Notes: generated by a model not told the origin, from the sequence alone. A stretch of 14,317 nucleotides of DNA from SAR86 cluster bacterium (GCA_016779285.1 JADHNV010000021.1:1-14317); one strand, 5' to 3'; positions 6,914-14,317 are shown, numbered from the stretch's first letter. Numbers and translations: made by a program.

Positions 6914-6940
6914 ATGAGTAATTTATTAGAAAAAAACTAA
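6911..6940 (-). promoter_or_regulatory. Weak candidate promoter for lptM-lysA operon
   Basis: CATAAT (6916-6911 on the minus strand) lies six bases before the lptM ATG, so transcription would begin at or next to the start codon and give a nearly leaderless mRNA lacking the 5' arm of the terminator. The -35 region (about 6940-6934) does not match consensus well. Offered because the operon otherwise lies beyond a strong terminator. Confidence 0.25.
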
Positions 6941-6945
6941 TTAGA

Positions 6946-8340
6946 TTAGTATTTGTATTCTTCTTCTTTAAAGGGCCCATTAACAGGAACATTTATATAC
7001 TCAGCTTGCTCACTTGTTAATTTTGTTATCGTTCCACCAAAGCCTTGAACCATAAGCTCTGCAACTTCTTCATCAAGTTTTTTGGGAAGGACTTTAACAG
7101 TTAACATTTCTTTCTTCTTGTCATCATCATTAACATTCGCAAAACCCTGCTCGTATAAATACATTTGAGCTAAAACTTGGTTAGCAAATGACCCATCCAT
7201 AATTCTACTTGGGTGGCCTGTTGCATTACCTAAATTAACAAGCCTGCCTTCAGCCAAGAGAATAATATAGTCTTTGCTTTGAACGTTTGGAGTCTCTGAT
7301 GGAGAGGTATCTCTAAACACCCTGTGAACCTGAGGCTTGATCTCTTCCCAATACCACTTATCTCTCATAAACTGGGTATCAATTTCATTATCAAAGTGAC
7401 CTATATTGCAAATCACTGCAGTATTTTTGACAGTTCGTAACATTGCTTCGTCACAAACATTTACATTTCCTGTCGTTGTTACAATGAGGTCGGTATCTTC
7501 AAGCAGTCTTAGGTTAATATCTTTTACATCTCTGGTTACTACTCCATTTTTGTATGTTGAAACAACCTCAAAACCATCCATGCAAGCTTGCATGGCACAT
7601 ATAGGGTCAGATTCAACAACTCTTACAATCATTCCTTCTTGAGCAAGGCTGAGAGCAGAGCCTTTTCCAACATCTCCATAACCAATAACCAACGCTTTTT
7701 TTGAAGAGAGAAACATATCTGTTCCTCTTTTGATAGCATCATTTAGGCTGTGCCTGCAACCATATTTATTATCATTTTTTGATTTAGTTACTGAGTCATT
7801 TACATTAATTGCTGGGACTTTTAGGCTATTGCTTGCAAGCATTGCCTTTAGTCTGTGAACGCCGGTAGTAGTCTCTTCTGAGATTCCATGAATATTTTCG
7901 AGCATGTCAGGGAATTGAGTATGGACCATATGAGTCAGATCACCTCCATCATCTAAAATCATATTTGCATCCCAGGGCCTATCATCTTTAATAATTGTTT
8001 GCTCAATGCACCAATCAAACTCCTCATTTGTTTGCCCTTTCCAAGCAAAAACAGGGATTCCAGCTGCAGCTATTGCAGCCGCCGCATGATCTTGCGTTGA
8101 GAAAATATTACATCCAGACCAGCGAACTTCTGCGCCTAGATCTACTAAGGTTTCAATCAATACTGCTGTTTGGATTGTCATATGGATGCAGCCCATAATT
8201 TTTGCCCCCTTAAGCGGCTGAGCATCTTTGTATCTAGTTCTTAACGCCATTAGGGCAGGCATTTCATTTTCTGCCAATGAAATTTCTCTTCTGCCAAAAT
8301 CTGCAAGGCTTATATCTGCTACTTTAAAATCATTATCCAT
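6946..8340 (-). CDS. ahcY: Adenosylhomocysteinase (SAH hydrolase)
   Basis: NAD-dependent tetrameric enzyme that hydrolyses S-adenosylhomocysteine to homocysteine and adenosine, removing the inhibitory product of methyltransferases. It has 464 residues from the chosen start. Substrate-domain motifs include GCIHMTIQTAVLIETL (50-65), NIFSTQDHAAAAI (78-90) and DSVTKSKNDNKYG with K186 and D190. The NAD Rossmann loop is GYGDVGKG at 220-227. VCNIGHFDNEID and NLGNATGHPSRIMD follow, and the end PFKEEEYKY carries the conserved C-terminal Lys-Tyr that reaches into the neighbouring subunit. An ATG at 8367 would add nine residues, but GGAG five bases before the ATG at 8340 and the family N-terminus favour the latter. 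Last gene of metF-metK-ahcY, 75 bases after metK, followed by a terminator. Confidence 0.97.
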   Translation of the reverse strand: MDNDFKVADISLADFGRREISLAENEMPALMALRTRYKDAQPLKGAKIMGCIHMTIQTAVLIETLVDLGAEVRWSGCNIFSTQDHAAAAIAAAGIPVFAWKGQTNEEFDWCIEQTIIKDDRPWDANMILDDGGDLTHMVHTQFPDMLENIHGISEETTTGVHRLKAMLASNSLKVPAINVNDSVTKSKNDNKYGCRHSLNDAIKRGTDMFLSSKKALVIGYGDVGKGSALSLAQEGMIVRVVESDPICAMQACMDGFEVVSTYKNGVVTRDVKDINLRLLEDTDLIVTTTGNVNVCDEAMLRTVKNTAVICNIGHFDNEIDTQFMRDKWYWEEIKPQVHRVFRDTSPSETPNVQSKDYIILLAEGRLVNLGNATGHPSRIMDGSFANQVLAQMYLYEQGFANVNDDDKKKEMLTVKVLPKKLDEEVAELMVQGFGGTITKLTSEQAEYINVPVNGPFKEEEYKY

Positions 8341-8415
8341 TTTTTCTCCAGTAATCTGATCGTGCATTCTACCTAAAAAAGGTCCTAAATGAACTCTTTT
8401 ATAGAATATTGAAGA

Positions 8416-9570
8416 TCATTGTGAAATTTGAGTTGCTCTATCAGTTTTTTCCCATGTTAAATCAATATCGGTTCTTCCAAAGTGTCCATATGCAGCAGTT
8501 GGGAGATAAATTGGTCTTTTGAGATCGAGCATATTTATCAAGCTTTTTGGTCTTAGATCAAACTCTTCTTCAACTATTTTTACTATAGCGTCTTTAGAAA
8601 TTTTTTCACTATTAAAAGTTTCGACGTGTATGGATGTTGGTTTAGCTACACCAATTGCATAGGAGACTTGAATTTCACAGTAATCTGCAAGCCCTGCAGC
8701 AACAATGTTTTTAGCCACATATCTACATGCATAAGCAGCAGATCTATCAACTTTAGATGGATCCTTTCCAGAAAAAGCTCCTCCACCATGACGAGCCATG
8801 CCCCCATATGTATCTACAATTATTTTTCTACCTGTTAGGCCACAATCACCGACCGGACCACCGATAACAAATTTACCTGTTGGATTAATAAAGATGTTTG
8901 TTGAATCAAGCAGCCATTCCTCTGGGATAATAGGCTTGATAATCTTGTTCATTACCTCATCTTTAATTTCTTCTTGAGTTACGTCTTCATCATGCTGAGT
9001 AGATAGCACAATAGCCGAAATGCCCTCAATAGTTTTGCCGTCGTCTGAATAAATAACACTTACTTGACTCTTTGCATCAGGTCTAAGCCATTTAATTTCA
9101 CCACTTTTCATAACGTCAGCTTGTTTTTTTACCAATCGATGAGATAGATCTATAGGAAGTGGCATCAAAGACTCCGTCTCTTTGCACGCATACCCAAACA
9201 TTAGGCCCTGATCACCAGCCCCTTGCTCTAAATTTTCACCCTCGCCCTCAGTTACACCCTGAGAAATGTCTGGAGACTGCTCAAAGACAAGATTTGTAAA
9301 TTCACAAGTATCGCCGTTAAACCCATACTCATCATTGTTATAGCCAATATCATTAATTGTTTTTCTTACAATTGGCTCAAGGTCTGGGCTCCCCAAAGAA
9401 GTGATTTCTCCAGCAATGAAGACCATGTTATTTTTTATCATTGTTTCACAAGCAACTCTGCTATTTGGATCCTCTGCCAAGTAGGCATCTAGTATGGCAT
9501 CTGATACCTGATCACAAACCTTGTCAGGGTGGCCCCCGGAAACAGACTCTGACGTAAAAATATAGCTCAC
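8416..9570 (-). CDS. metK: S-adenosylmethionine synthetase MetK
   Basis: Makes SAM from methionine and ATP, releasing phosphate and pyrophosphate. It has 384 residues, the family length. The opening FTSESVSGGHPDK carries the catalytic H14, D16 and K17. Signature 1 GAGDQGLMFGY is at 117-127, and the glycine-rich phosphate loop GGGAFSGKD is at 262-270, followed by KVDRSAAYACRYVAKNIVAAG. The last conserved block is YGHFGRTD. The start is GTG at 9570, backed by AAGGAGAG directly after the metF stop (10 bases between the genes); no ATG lies nearby in frame. Translation is probably coupled to metF, and transcription would share the SAM-responsive metF leader, so the product SAM would repress its own synthetase. 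Confidence 0.97.
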   Translation of the reverse strand: MSYIFTSESVSGGHPDKVCDQVSDAILDAYLAEDPNSRVACETMIKNNMVFIAGEITSLGSPDLEPIVRKTINDIGYNNDEYGFNGDTCEFTNLVFEQSPDISQGVTEGEGENLEQGAGDQGLMFGYACKETESLMPLPIDLSHRLVKKQADVMKSGEIKWLRPDAKSQVSVIYSDDGKTIEGISAIVLSTQHDEDVTQEEIKDEVMNKIIKPIIPEEWLLDSTNIFINPTGKFVIGGPVGDCGLTGRKIIVDTYGGMARHGGGAFSGKDPSKVDRSAAYACRYVAKNIVAAGLADYCEIQVSYAIGVAKPTSIHVETFNSEKISKDAIVKIVEEEFDLRPKSLINMLDLKRPIYLPTAAYGHFGRTDIDLTWEKTDRATQISQ

Positions 9571-9582
9571 AATTCTCTCCTT
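9571..9582 (-). promoter_or_regulatory. Ribosome binding site deciding the GTG start of metK
   Basis: AAGGAGAG on the minus strand (9582-9575) begins inside the metF stop codon and ends four bases before the GTG at 9570-9568 (six bases from the GGAG core). It makes the GTG start secure. Confidence 0.8.
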
Positions 9583-10396
9583 ATTGAGTTAATGATAATT
9601 CATCAAGTATTTTTAAAATAAGTGATGATTGGTTAAGGGTATAAAAATGAAAATTGTTTATACCCATATTTTGAAGATCTTTGATTTGTTTAATACATAT
9701 ATTCACTGCCGCTATTTCATTTTGCTCTTGGTCTTCTGAAAATTGTTCAATGATTTCAAAGGGGATATTTATCCCGCATTTCGCTGCCATGTTACAAAGA
9801 CTTTGAATGTTATAAATCGGCATAATCCCAGCAGTCAGGTTATTTTTGATTTCTTTTTTTGATATGCCATCAATTAACTCCCTATAGCTTTTCATAGAAA
9901 AACAAAATTGAGAAATGCACTCGCTTGAACCTGCCAAGGTTTTTTCTTTTAGTAGATTGAGATCAAAATCAAATCCTTCAGAATCTGGATGAGGTTCAGG
10001 ATAAGCAGATACATAAACCTCGAGACCAAATTCTTTTAAAAATTTAACAAAATCAGCAGTACTAAAAAAACCTTCTGGATGAGCTTCAAATTTTCCTTCA
10101 AGACTGTCACCTCTTAAAGCAACTACTTTATTCACGCCAAGTGATTTGAATTCATGAATAATTTTTTTTATATCCTCTTTGCTTTTACCTACAAGTGTTA
10201 AGTGCGCGACAATATCAACATCTGTATTTTCTTTAAAAGCCTTGATGAGACCCTCGCTTTTCTCTTGCGAGCCTCCCATAGCACCATATGTAATGGAGAC
10301 AAACCTTGGCGCATTTTTTTCCATTAACAGAAATTCATTGACTACCTTCTGATAATCTAATTCCTTTGGAGGATAAAATTCATATGAAAGTTTCAT
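9581..10396 (-). CDS. metF: Methylenetetrahydrofolate reductase MetF
   Basis: FAD-dependent reduction of 5,10-methylene-THF to 5-methyl-THF, the methyl donor for MetH. It has 271 residues, somewhat shorter than E. coli MetF (296). It is a TIM barrel. The N-terminal YEFYPP carries E6, matching the catalytic Glu of FEFFPP. RFVSITYGA is at 31-39, AHLT at 64-67 and VALRGD at 92-97, with D97 matching the flavin-tuning Asp. YVSAYPEPHPDS, ISQFCFSMKSY, AGIMPIYN and the closing FHFYTLN follow. The ATG has AAGGTG about eight bases upstream. It is the first gene of metF-metK-ahcY and is preceded by a SAM-II/SAM-V-like leader. Overall similarity to E. coli is modest, but every family block is present. 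Confidence 0.94.
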   Translation of the reverse strand: MKLSYEFYPPKELDYQKVVNEFLLMEKNAPRFVSITYGAMGGSQEKSEGLIKAFKENTDVDIVAHLTLVGKSKEDIKKIIHEFKSLGVNKVVALRGDSLEGKFEAHPEGFFSTADFVKFLKEFGLEVYVSAYPEPHPDSEGFDFDLNLLKEKTLAGSSECISQFCFSMKSYRELIDGISKKEIKNNLTAGIMPIYNIQSLCNMAAKCGINIPFEIIEQFSEDQEQNEIAAVNICIKQIKDLQNMGINNFHFYTLNQSSLILKILDELSLTQ

Positions 10397-10420
10397 TTTT
10401 TTTTCACCTTAATTCAGGGA

Positions 10421-10470
10421 TCCTATTTAGCAGTTTTAGCATGCAAGCAGGAACAAATCGCTTCTAAGCA
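10421..10470 (-). ncRNA. SAM-II/SAM-V-type riboswitch in the metF-metK-ahcY leader
   Basis: On the minus strand, GATTTGTTCCTGCTTGCA (10459-10442) is followed by GCTAAAAC, then GCTAAATAGGA (10431-10421). The order of conserved blocks (AUUU, CC, UUGCA, then UAAA, GCUAAA, AGG) matches the SAM-II pseudoknot and its SAM-V relative. UCCU in the first loop (10452-10449) can pair with AGGA (10424-10421) to form the pseudoknot stem. The flanking helix P1 is weak: I see only three pairs, AGC with GCU (10462-10460 and 10440-10438), plus possible UUAG/CUAA pairing. It lies 25 bases upstream of the metF ATG. No terminator follows, so control of translation is likelier. Expected effect: SAM lowers expression of metF and the downstream metK and ahcY. 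A covariance-model search is needed for the class. Confidence 0.65.
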
Positions 10471-10474
10471 GGAA
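10445..10474. repeat. 9-bp direct repeat in the metF leader (decoy of riboswitch loop)
   Basis: AAGCAGGAA occurs at 10445-10453 and 10466-10474, 21 bases apart; in the metF transcript both read UUCCUGCUU. The promoter-distal copy is the first loop of the riboswitch, and the other lies just upstream of it. Either could pair with the AGGA at 10424-10421. Confidence 0.75.
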
Positions 10475-10571
10475 ATGTTAATAGGTTTAGAGAAAAAAAA
10501 CAAATTGTTTAGACCCAATGTTTATATTTTATTTAAAAATATTTTCTACCACAGATAGATAATGAAAATTA

Positions 10572-10600
10572 AATTTGCAAATTATCATACAGTCTATAGA
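10572..10600 (+). promoter_or_regulatory. Candidate promoter and palindromic site upstream of metH
   Basis: TATAGA (10595-10600) is a fair -10 element. It would start transcription near 10607, just before the first riboswitch stem at 10611. The -35 zone coincides with the palindrome AATTTGCAAATT (10572-10583), which contains TTGCAA but at a short spacing of 14. The palindrome could be an operator; no regulator can be named. Confidence 0.3.
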
Positions 10601-10610
10601 ATCTATGATA

Positions 10611-10661
10611 ATCGCGAGTTGATCCTATTGCAGCGATAAAAAATAAATAGCTAAAACGGAG
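10611..10661 (+). ncRNA. SAM-II-type riboswitch in the metH leader
   Basis: P1 is AUCGC (10611-10615) with GCGAU (10633-10637). The 17-base loop GAGTTGATCCTATTGCA (10616-10632) has the same length as the SAM-II loop and keeps its UAUUGCA end. After P1 come an A-rich linker, then AAATAGCTAAAACGGAG, matching the SAM-II block with GCUAAA and a final GG. Pseudoknot pairing is good: UCC (10623-10625) with GGA (10658-10660), and UAUU (10626-10629) with AAUA (10646-10649). Recognition is from the known SAM-II layout, not from a search. Expected role: bound SAM lowers metH expression. Unusually, the ATG is 75 bases further on, and GGAG inside the pseudoknot has no start codon after it, so the output mechanism is not the usual masking of the ribosome binding site. 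Confidence 0.75.
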
Positions 10662-10735
10662 TTTCTTTAGGATTAAATCGAAATTTTTCACAACAATTTT
10701 TATATTGAATATTATTTTGAATTTAAGCAATACAA

Positions 10736-13700
10736 ATGAATAGGCCTAATTCCATAAGGAAGAAATTAGTCAATCTGTTCGATTCCACGATAGTCTTGTT
10801 GGATGGCGCCATGGGGACCATGATTCAAGCATATGATCTGCAAGAAAAGGATTATAGGGGAGATAAATTCACTGATTGGTCAATGGATCTAAAAGGAAAT
10901 AATGATCTGCTTAGCATCACTCAACCAAAAATAGTAGAAGATATTCATAATCTCTTTCTAGAAGCCGGCGCTAACATTATCGAAACAAACACATTTAACT
11001 CAAACGCTCCTTCAATGGCTGACTATGGCATGCAAGATTTTGTCTATGAGCTTAACTTCTCTGCTGCACAAATTGCTCGCAAAGCTGTCGATGATTACAA
11101 AGCACGAAACGAAAGGGAGGTTTTTGTTGCTGGTGTATTAGGGCCAACCAATCGAACATGCTCACTAAGTCCTGATGTGGAAGATCCTTCATTTAGGAAT
11201 ATACATTTTGATGAGCTGGTTGAAACATTTAAAGAGGCTACATCAGCATTGTTAGATGGCGGGGCAGACTTTGTAATGATTGAAACAATATTCGATACCC
11301 TTAATGCAAAAGCTGCTTTATTTGCAGTAGATCTGGTAGCGGAAGAACGCAAAATAGATATCCCAATTATGATTTCAGGAACTATTACTGATGCATCAGG
11401 TAGAACTTTATCGGGTCAAACCACAGAAGCCTTTTGGCACTCTATACGACATGCTAAGCCCATTTCAGTTGGTCTAAATTGTGCCCTAGGCGCAGCAGAG
11501 CTAAGACCATTTTTGCAAAAGCTCTCACAAATTGCTGATTGCTATGTAAGTGCGCACCCTAATGCTGGTCTTCCAAATCAATTTGGTGAGTATGATCAGA
11601 CTCCTGAAGAAATGGCTGAAATTATTAAAGAGTTTTGTGAGGAAGGCTTATTGAACATTGTAGGAGGATGTTGTGGAACAAATTCCGAGCATATTAAGCT
11701 TCTCAAAGAGATCGTAGCTGATTTTAGCCCAAGAAGAGTTCCCACATCCCCACAGTCAATGCTTCTTAGTGGATTGGAGCCCCTTGAGATAAAAGAAGAT
11801 AGCCTTTTTATTAATATTGGCGAAAGAACAAATGTTACAGGCTCAGCTATATTCAGAAAGCTAATAGAAGCCAATGATTATGAAGGGGCAGTTCAAATTG
11901 CAAGACAGCAGGTTGAAAATGGTGCTCAGATAATTGATATAAATATGGATGAAGGCATGCTGGATTCTAAGTCAGCAATGATTAAGTTTCTGAATTTAAT
12001 AGCTGGAGAGCCGGATATATCAAGAGTTCCATTTATGATTGATTCAAGCAAATGGGAGATTCTAGAGGCAGGCTTAAAATGTATTCAAGGCAAGGCCATT
12101 GTCAATTCAATCTCTATGAAAGAGGGAGAGCAAAAATTTATTGAGCAAGCCACCTTGGTAAAAAGATTTGGTGCAGCTGTTGTAGTAATGGCATTTGACG
12201 AGCAAGGTCAAGCGGAAACACTGCAGCGAAAAGTAGAAATTTGCAGCAGAGCTTACGCTATTTTAACCGAAGTGGTAGGCATGGATCCCCATGATATTAT
12301 CTTTGATCCAAATATTTTTGCGGTCGCTACAGGAATCAAAGAGCACAATGAGTATGGTCTCTCATTCATTCAAGCCTGTGCAGAAATTAAAAAAACATGT
12401 CCGGGTGCCTCTTTGTCAGGAGGATTATCAAATGTATCTTTTAGCTTTCGAGGTAACAATGTTATTCGTGAAGCCATGCATTCTGTTTTCTTGCTGCATG
12501 CGATAAAAAATGGTCTTACCATGGCAATTGTAAATGCTGGGCAGCTTGCTATTTATGATGATTTGCCAGCAGAGCTTCGTGAAGCGGTCGAAGATGTAAT
12601 TTTAAATCGAAAAGATGATGCCACAGAAAAACTGTTAGACCTTGCCCCAAAGTATACAAACGAGAACAGCTCTTCCATTAGCAGTATTACCCAAGACTGG
12701 CGTGGTCTTGAAGTTAATGAGAGGCTTAAACATTCTCTCGTAACTGGAATCGATTCTTTTGTTGTTGAGGATGTTGAAGAGGCGAGACTGGCTTTAGAAA
12801 AACCTCTCGATGTAATAGAGGGACCACTGATGGATGGTATGAACAAGGTTGGAGATTTGTTTGGTGCAGGCAAAATGTTTCTCCCTCAGGTTATAAAGTC
12901 TGCTCGAGTAATGAAAAAAGCAGTTGCTTATTTAGTTCCATTTATCGAAGAGGAAAAAGGCGGCGGAGCGATGCAAAGCAATGGGAAGATGGTCATTGCA
13001 ACAGTGAAAGGCGATGTGCATGATATCGGTAAAAATATTGTAGCAGTTGTTTTGCAATGCAATAACTTTGAGGTCATAGATTTAGGTGTCATGGTTCCCA
13101 CTGAGAAGATCTTAGATGTTGCTGAAAAAGAAAAATGTGATCTCATTGGTTTATCAGGACTAATTACTCCTTCGCTTGATGAGATGGTAGGTGTTGCAAA
13201 GGAAATGGAGCGAAGAAAACTATCCATCCCCTTGCTAATAGGCGGCGCAACAACAAGTCCTGCTCATACATCTGTAAAAATTGACCCTGCATATAGCGGC
13301 ACAGTGGTTTATGTCAAAGATGCCTCCAGAGCTGTCGGCGTAGCTAAGAGATTGGTCGGCGAACCTGACAAATTTGCAAAGGAACTTGCTACAGCTCATG
13401 CAAACAAAAGAGAGGCCTATGCTTCTAGAGCTCAATCACCTCTTAGGCCATTTCAAGAAGCGCAATCATCTAAGCCAAGCATAGATATGTCACTCAAACC
13501 AGCTGCACCAAGAAAACTTGGAATAACTGAGCTCAATCCAAGCCTAGAGGAACTTCTAGAGTACATAGACTGGATGCCATACTTTAATGCTTGGGAATTT
13601 AGTGGTCGCTTTCCAGACATTCTTTCAGACCCCATCAAAGGACCTGAAGCTCGAAAATTATGGGATGACACCCAGATAATCCTTGAGCAGCTTGTTAATG

Positions 13701-14317
13701 AAAAATGGTTAAAACCAAAAGGAGTGATAGGCTTGTTTCCTGCAAGATCTATTGGAGATTCTATAGCAGTAATTAAAGCAGATGGGACCAATGAAGAGTT
13801 GTTGTTGCATTGCTTGAGGCAACAGAAGTCTCGTAAAGACTTGGCTTCAAATTCTCTTGCAGATTATATTGATGATCAAGATGATTACATAGGAGCATTT
13901 GCAGTAACCTCAGGGCATGGGATTGATAGTTTTATTGAAGCTTATGAGGCGGATCATGACGACTACAATTCTATAATTTTGAAAGCTTTAGCCGATCGAT
14001 TTGCTGAGGCATTTGCGGAATGGGCGCATAAAAAAGTTCGTTGTGACTTATGGGGGTATTCTGCCGAAGAAGACCTAAATAATGATGAGCTTATCAAAGA
14101 AAAATATCAGGGTATCCGCCCTGCTCCAGGCTACCCATCCTGTCCGGATCATCGCTTGAAGCTAAATATTTGGGAGCTACTGGATGTTGAAAAAACCATT
14201 AACTTAACTCTTACTGAGTCTTTAGCAATGTGGCCAACTGCTAGTGTTAGTGGCTTATATTTTGCTCATCCTCAGTCAAGTTATTTTCAGTTAGGCAGAA
14301 TTGATAAAGATCAAGTC
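10736..14317 (+). CDS. metH: Cobalamin-dependent methionine synthase MetH, C-terminus cut by window edge
   Basis: Transfers the methyl group of 5-methyl-THF to homocysteine through cobalamin. 1194 codons are open to the window end; E. coli has 1227, so about 30 are missing. Four modules are in order. The homocysteine domain has zinc ligands C249 (GLNCALG) and C312-C313 (VGGCCGT). The pterin domain starts near INIGERTNVTGS. The B12 domain has GDVHDIGKN with axial H762, SGLITPSLDEM and GGATTS. The reactivation domain has the SAM-binding GIRPAPGYPSCPDH with R1128. The ATG at 10736 has no good Shine-Dalgarno, but an in-frame stop at 10724 bars any earlier start, and it gives the E. coli-like N-terminus before LLDGAMGTMIQ. 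Divergent from metF and preceded by a SAM-II-like leader. Confidence 0.98.
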   Translation, partial: MNRPNSIRKKLVNLFDSTIVLLDGAMGTMIQAYDLQEKDYRGDKFTDWSMDLKGNNDLLSITQPKIVEDIHNLFLEAGANIIETNTFNSNAPSMADYGMQDFVYELNFSAAQIARKAVDDYKARNEREVFVAGVLGPTNRTCSLSPDVEDPSFRNIHFDELVETFKEATSALLDGGADFVMIETIFDTLNAKAALFAVDLVAEERKIDIPIMISGTITDASGRTLSGQTTEAFWHSIRHAKPISVGLNCALGAAELRPFLQKLSQIADCYVSAHPNAGLPNQFGEYDQTPEEMAEIIKEFCEEGLLNIVGGCCGTNSEHIKLLKEIVADFSPRRVPTSPQSMLLSGLEPLEIKEDSLFINIGERTNVTGSAIFRKLIEANDYEGAVQIARQQVENGAQIIDINMDEGMLDSKSAMIKFLNLIAGEPDISRVPFMIDSSKWEILEAGLKCIQGKAIVNSISMKEGEQKFIEQATLVKRFGAAVVVMAFDEQGQAETLQRKVEICSRAYAILTEVVGMDPHDIIFDPNIFAVATGIKEHNEYGLSFIQACAEIKKTCPGASLSGGLSNVSFSFRGNNVIREAMHSVFLLHAIKNGLTMAIVNAGQLAIYDDLPAELREAVEDVILNRKDDATEKLLDLAPKYTNENSSSISSITQDWRGLEVNERLKHSLVTGIDSFVVEDVEEARLALEKPLDVIEGPLMDGMNKVGDLFGAGKMFLPQVIKSARVMKKAVAYLVPFIEEEKGGGAMQSNGKMVIATVKGDVHDIGKNIVAVVLQCNNFEVIDLGVMVPTEKILDVAEKEKCDLIGLSGLITPSLDEMVGVAKEMERRKLSIPLLIGGATTSPAHTSVKIDPAYSGTVVYVKDASRAVGVAKRLVGEPDKFAKELATAHANKREAYASRAQSPLRPFQEAQSSKPSIDMSLKPAAPRKLGITELNPSLEELLEYIDWMPYFNAWEFSGRFPDILSDPIKGPEARKLWDDTQIILEQLVNEKWLKPKGVIGLFPARSIGDSIAVIKADGTNEELLLHCLRQQKSRKDLASNSLADYIDDQDDYIGAFAVTSGHGIDSFIEAYEADHDDYNSIILKALADRFAEAFAEWAHKKVRCDLWGYSAEEDLNNDELIKEKYQGIRPAPGYPSCPDHRLKLNIWELLDVEKTINLTLTESLAMWPTASVSGLYFAHPQSSYFQLGRIDKDQV

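Larger units (their letters stand above)
10397..10735. promoter_or_regulatory. Divergent metF / metH control region (339 bases, no gene)
   Basis: Only gene-free stretch over 300 bases. Its edges hold the two riboswitch leaders. The middle, about 10490-10590, is extremely AT-rich and must contain the back-to-back promoters. It includes AAACAA-A-TTGTTT (10498-10510) and the perfect 12-base palindrome AATTTGCAAATT (10572-10583). No convincing MetJ boxes or MetR sites and no open frame with a start codon were seen. A metF promoter could not be placed with confidence; TATAAA at 10526-10521 on the minus strand is the best -10. Confidence 0.6.

Noticed and set aside
8341..8367. Upstream ATG start for ahcY at 8367
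   Set aside because: It adds nine residues not expected in the family, while GGAG at 8349-8346 fits the ATG at 8340 well.
8341..8415. SAH or SAM riboswitch in the 75-base metK-ahcY gap
   Set aside because: Only a 4-bp hairpin (ACCT/AGGT, 8371-8383) is visible, with none of the conserved blocks seen in the metF and metH leaders. The gap is also short.
10657..10743. Possible leader peptide after the GGAG in the metH riboswitch
   Set aside because: The frame is open to a TAG at 10741, but no ATG, GTG or TTG stands at a usable distance from GGAG; only an ATT at 10672 would fit.
11095..13791. Minus-strand open frames inside metH
   Set aside because: All lie opposite strongly conserved MetH domains and have biased, serine-rich compositions typical of antisense reading; no motif or ribosome binding site supports them.

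Overview
The window is ordinary-looking but very compact chromosome from an AT-rich bacterium, most likely a gammaproteobacterium. Two blocks of gene order support this. The order engB / cytochrome c4 / dsbA and the order lptM(lppL)-lysA-dapF-DUF484-xerC-HAD phosphatase are both known from Pseudomonas, and dapF-yigA-xerC-yigB is known from E. coli. Short gaps, many overlapping start and stop codons, low GC and SAM-II/SAM-V-type riboswitches suggest a streamlined, perhaps marine, lineage (SAR86-like). That last step is inference only. No mobile element, CRISPR array, tRNA or rRNA was seen.

Layout. (1) 1-568, minus: the 3'-truncated essential GTPase gene engB. (2) 633-2328, plus: a periplasmic redox cluster of dihaem cytochrome c4, a DsbA-like oxidoreductase with a CGAC active site, and a membrane-anchored cytochrome c5. 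It meets the next operon tail to tail, with an 8-base overlap. (3) 2321-6904, minus: a 33-codon LptM-type lipoprotein gene, then lysA, dapF, DUF484, xerC, a YigB-like HAD phosphatase and ubiK. Most neighbours overlap by 4-16 bases. lysA and dapF make meso-diaminopimelate and lysine. XerC resolves chromosome dimers. UbiK supports ubiquinone synthesis. (4) 6946-10396, minus: metF-metK-ahcY, closed by a strong intrinsic terminator whose hairpin contains the start codon of the lptM gene. (5) 10397-10735: the only gene-free stretch over 300 bases. It holds the divergent control region. (6) 10736-14317, plus: metH, cut by the window end about 30 codons short.

Regions 4-6 encode the whole activated methyl cycle. 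MetF makes 5-methyl-THF, MetH methylates homocysteine to methionine, MetK makes SAM, and AhcY recycles SAH to homocysteine. Both arms are preceded by a leader with the SAM-II/SAM-V pseudoknot signature, one on each strand. The two leaders resemble each other and each has a competing helix. This pair of riboswitches and the terminator/start-codon overlap at lptM are the most interesting items. I found no wholly new multi-gene system.
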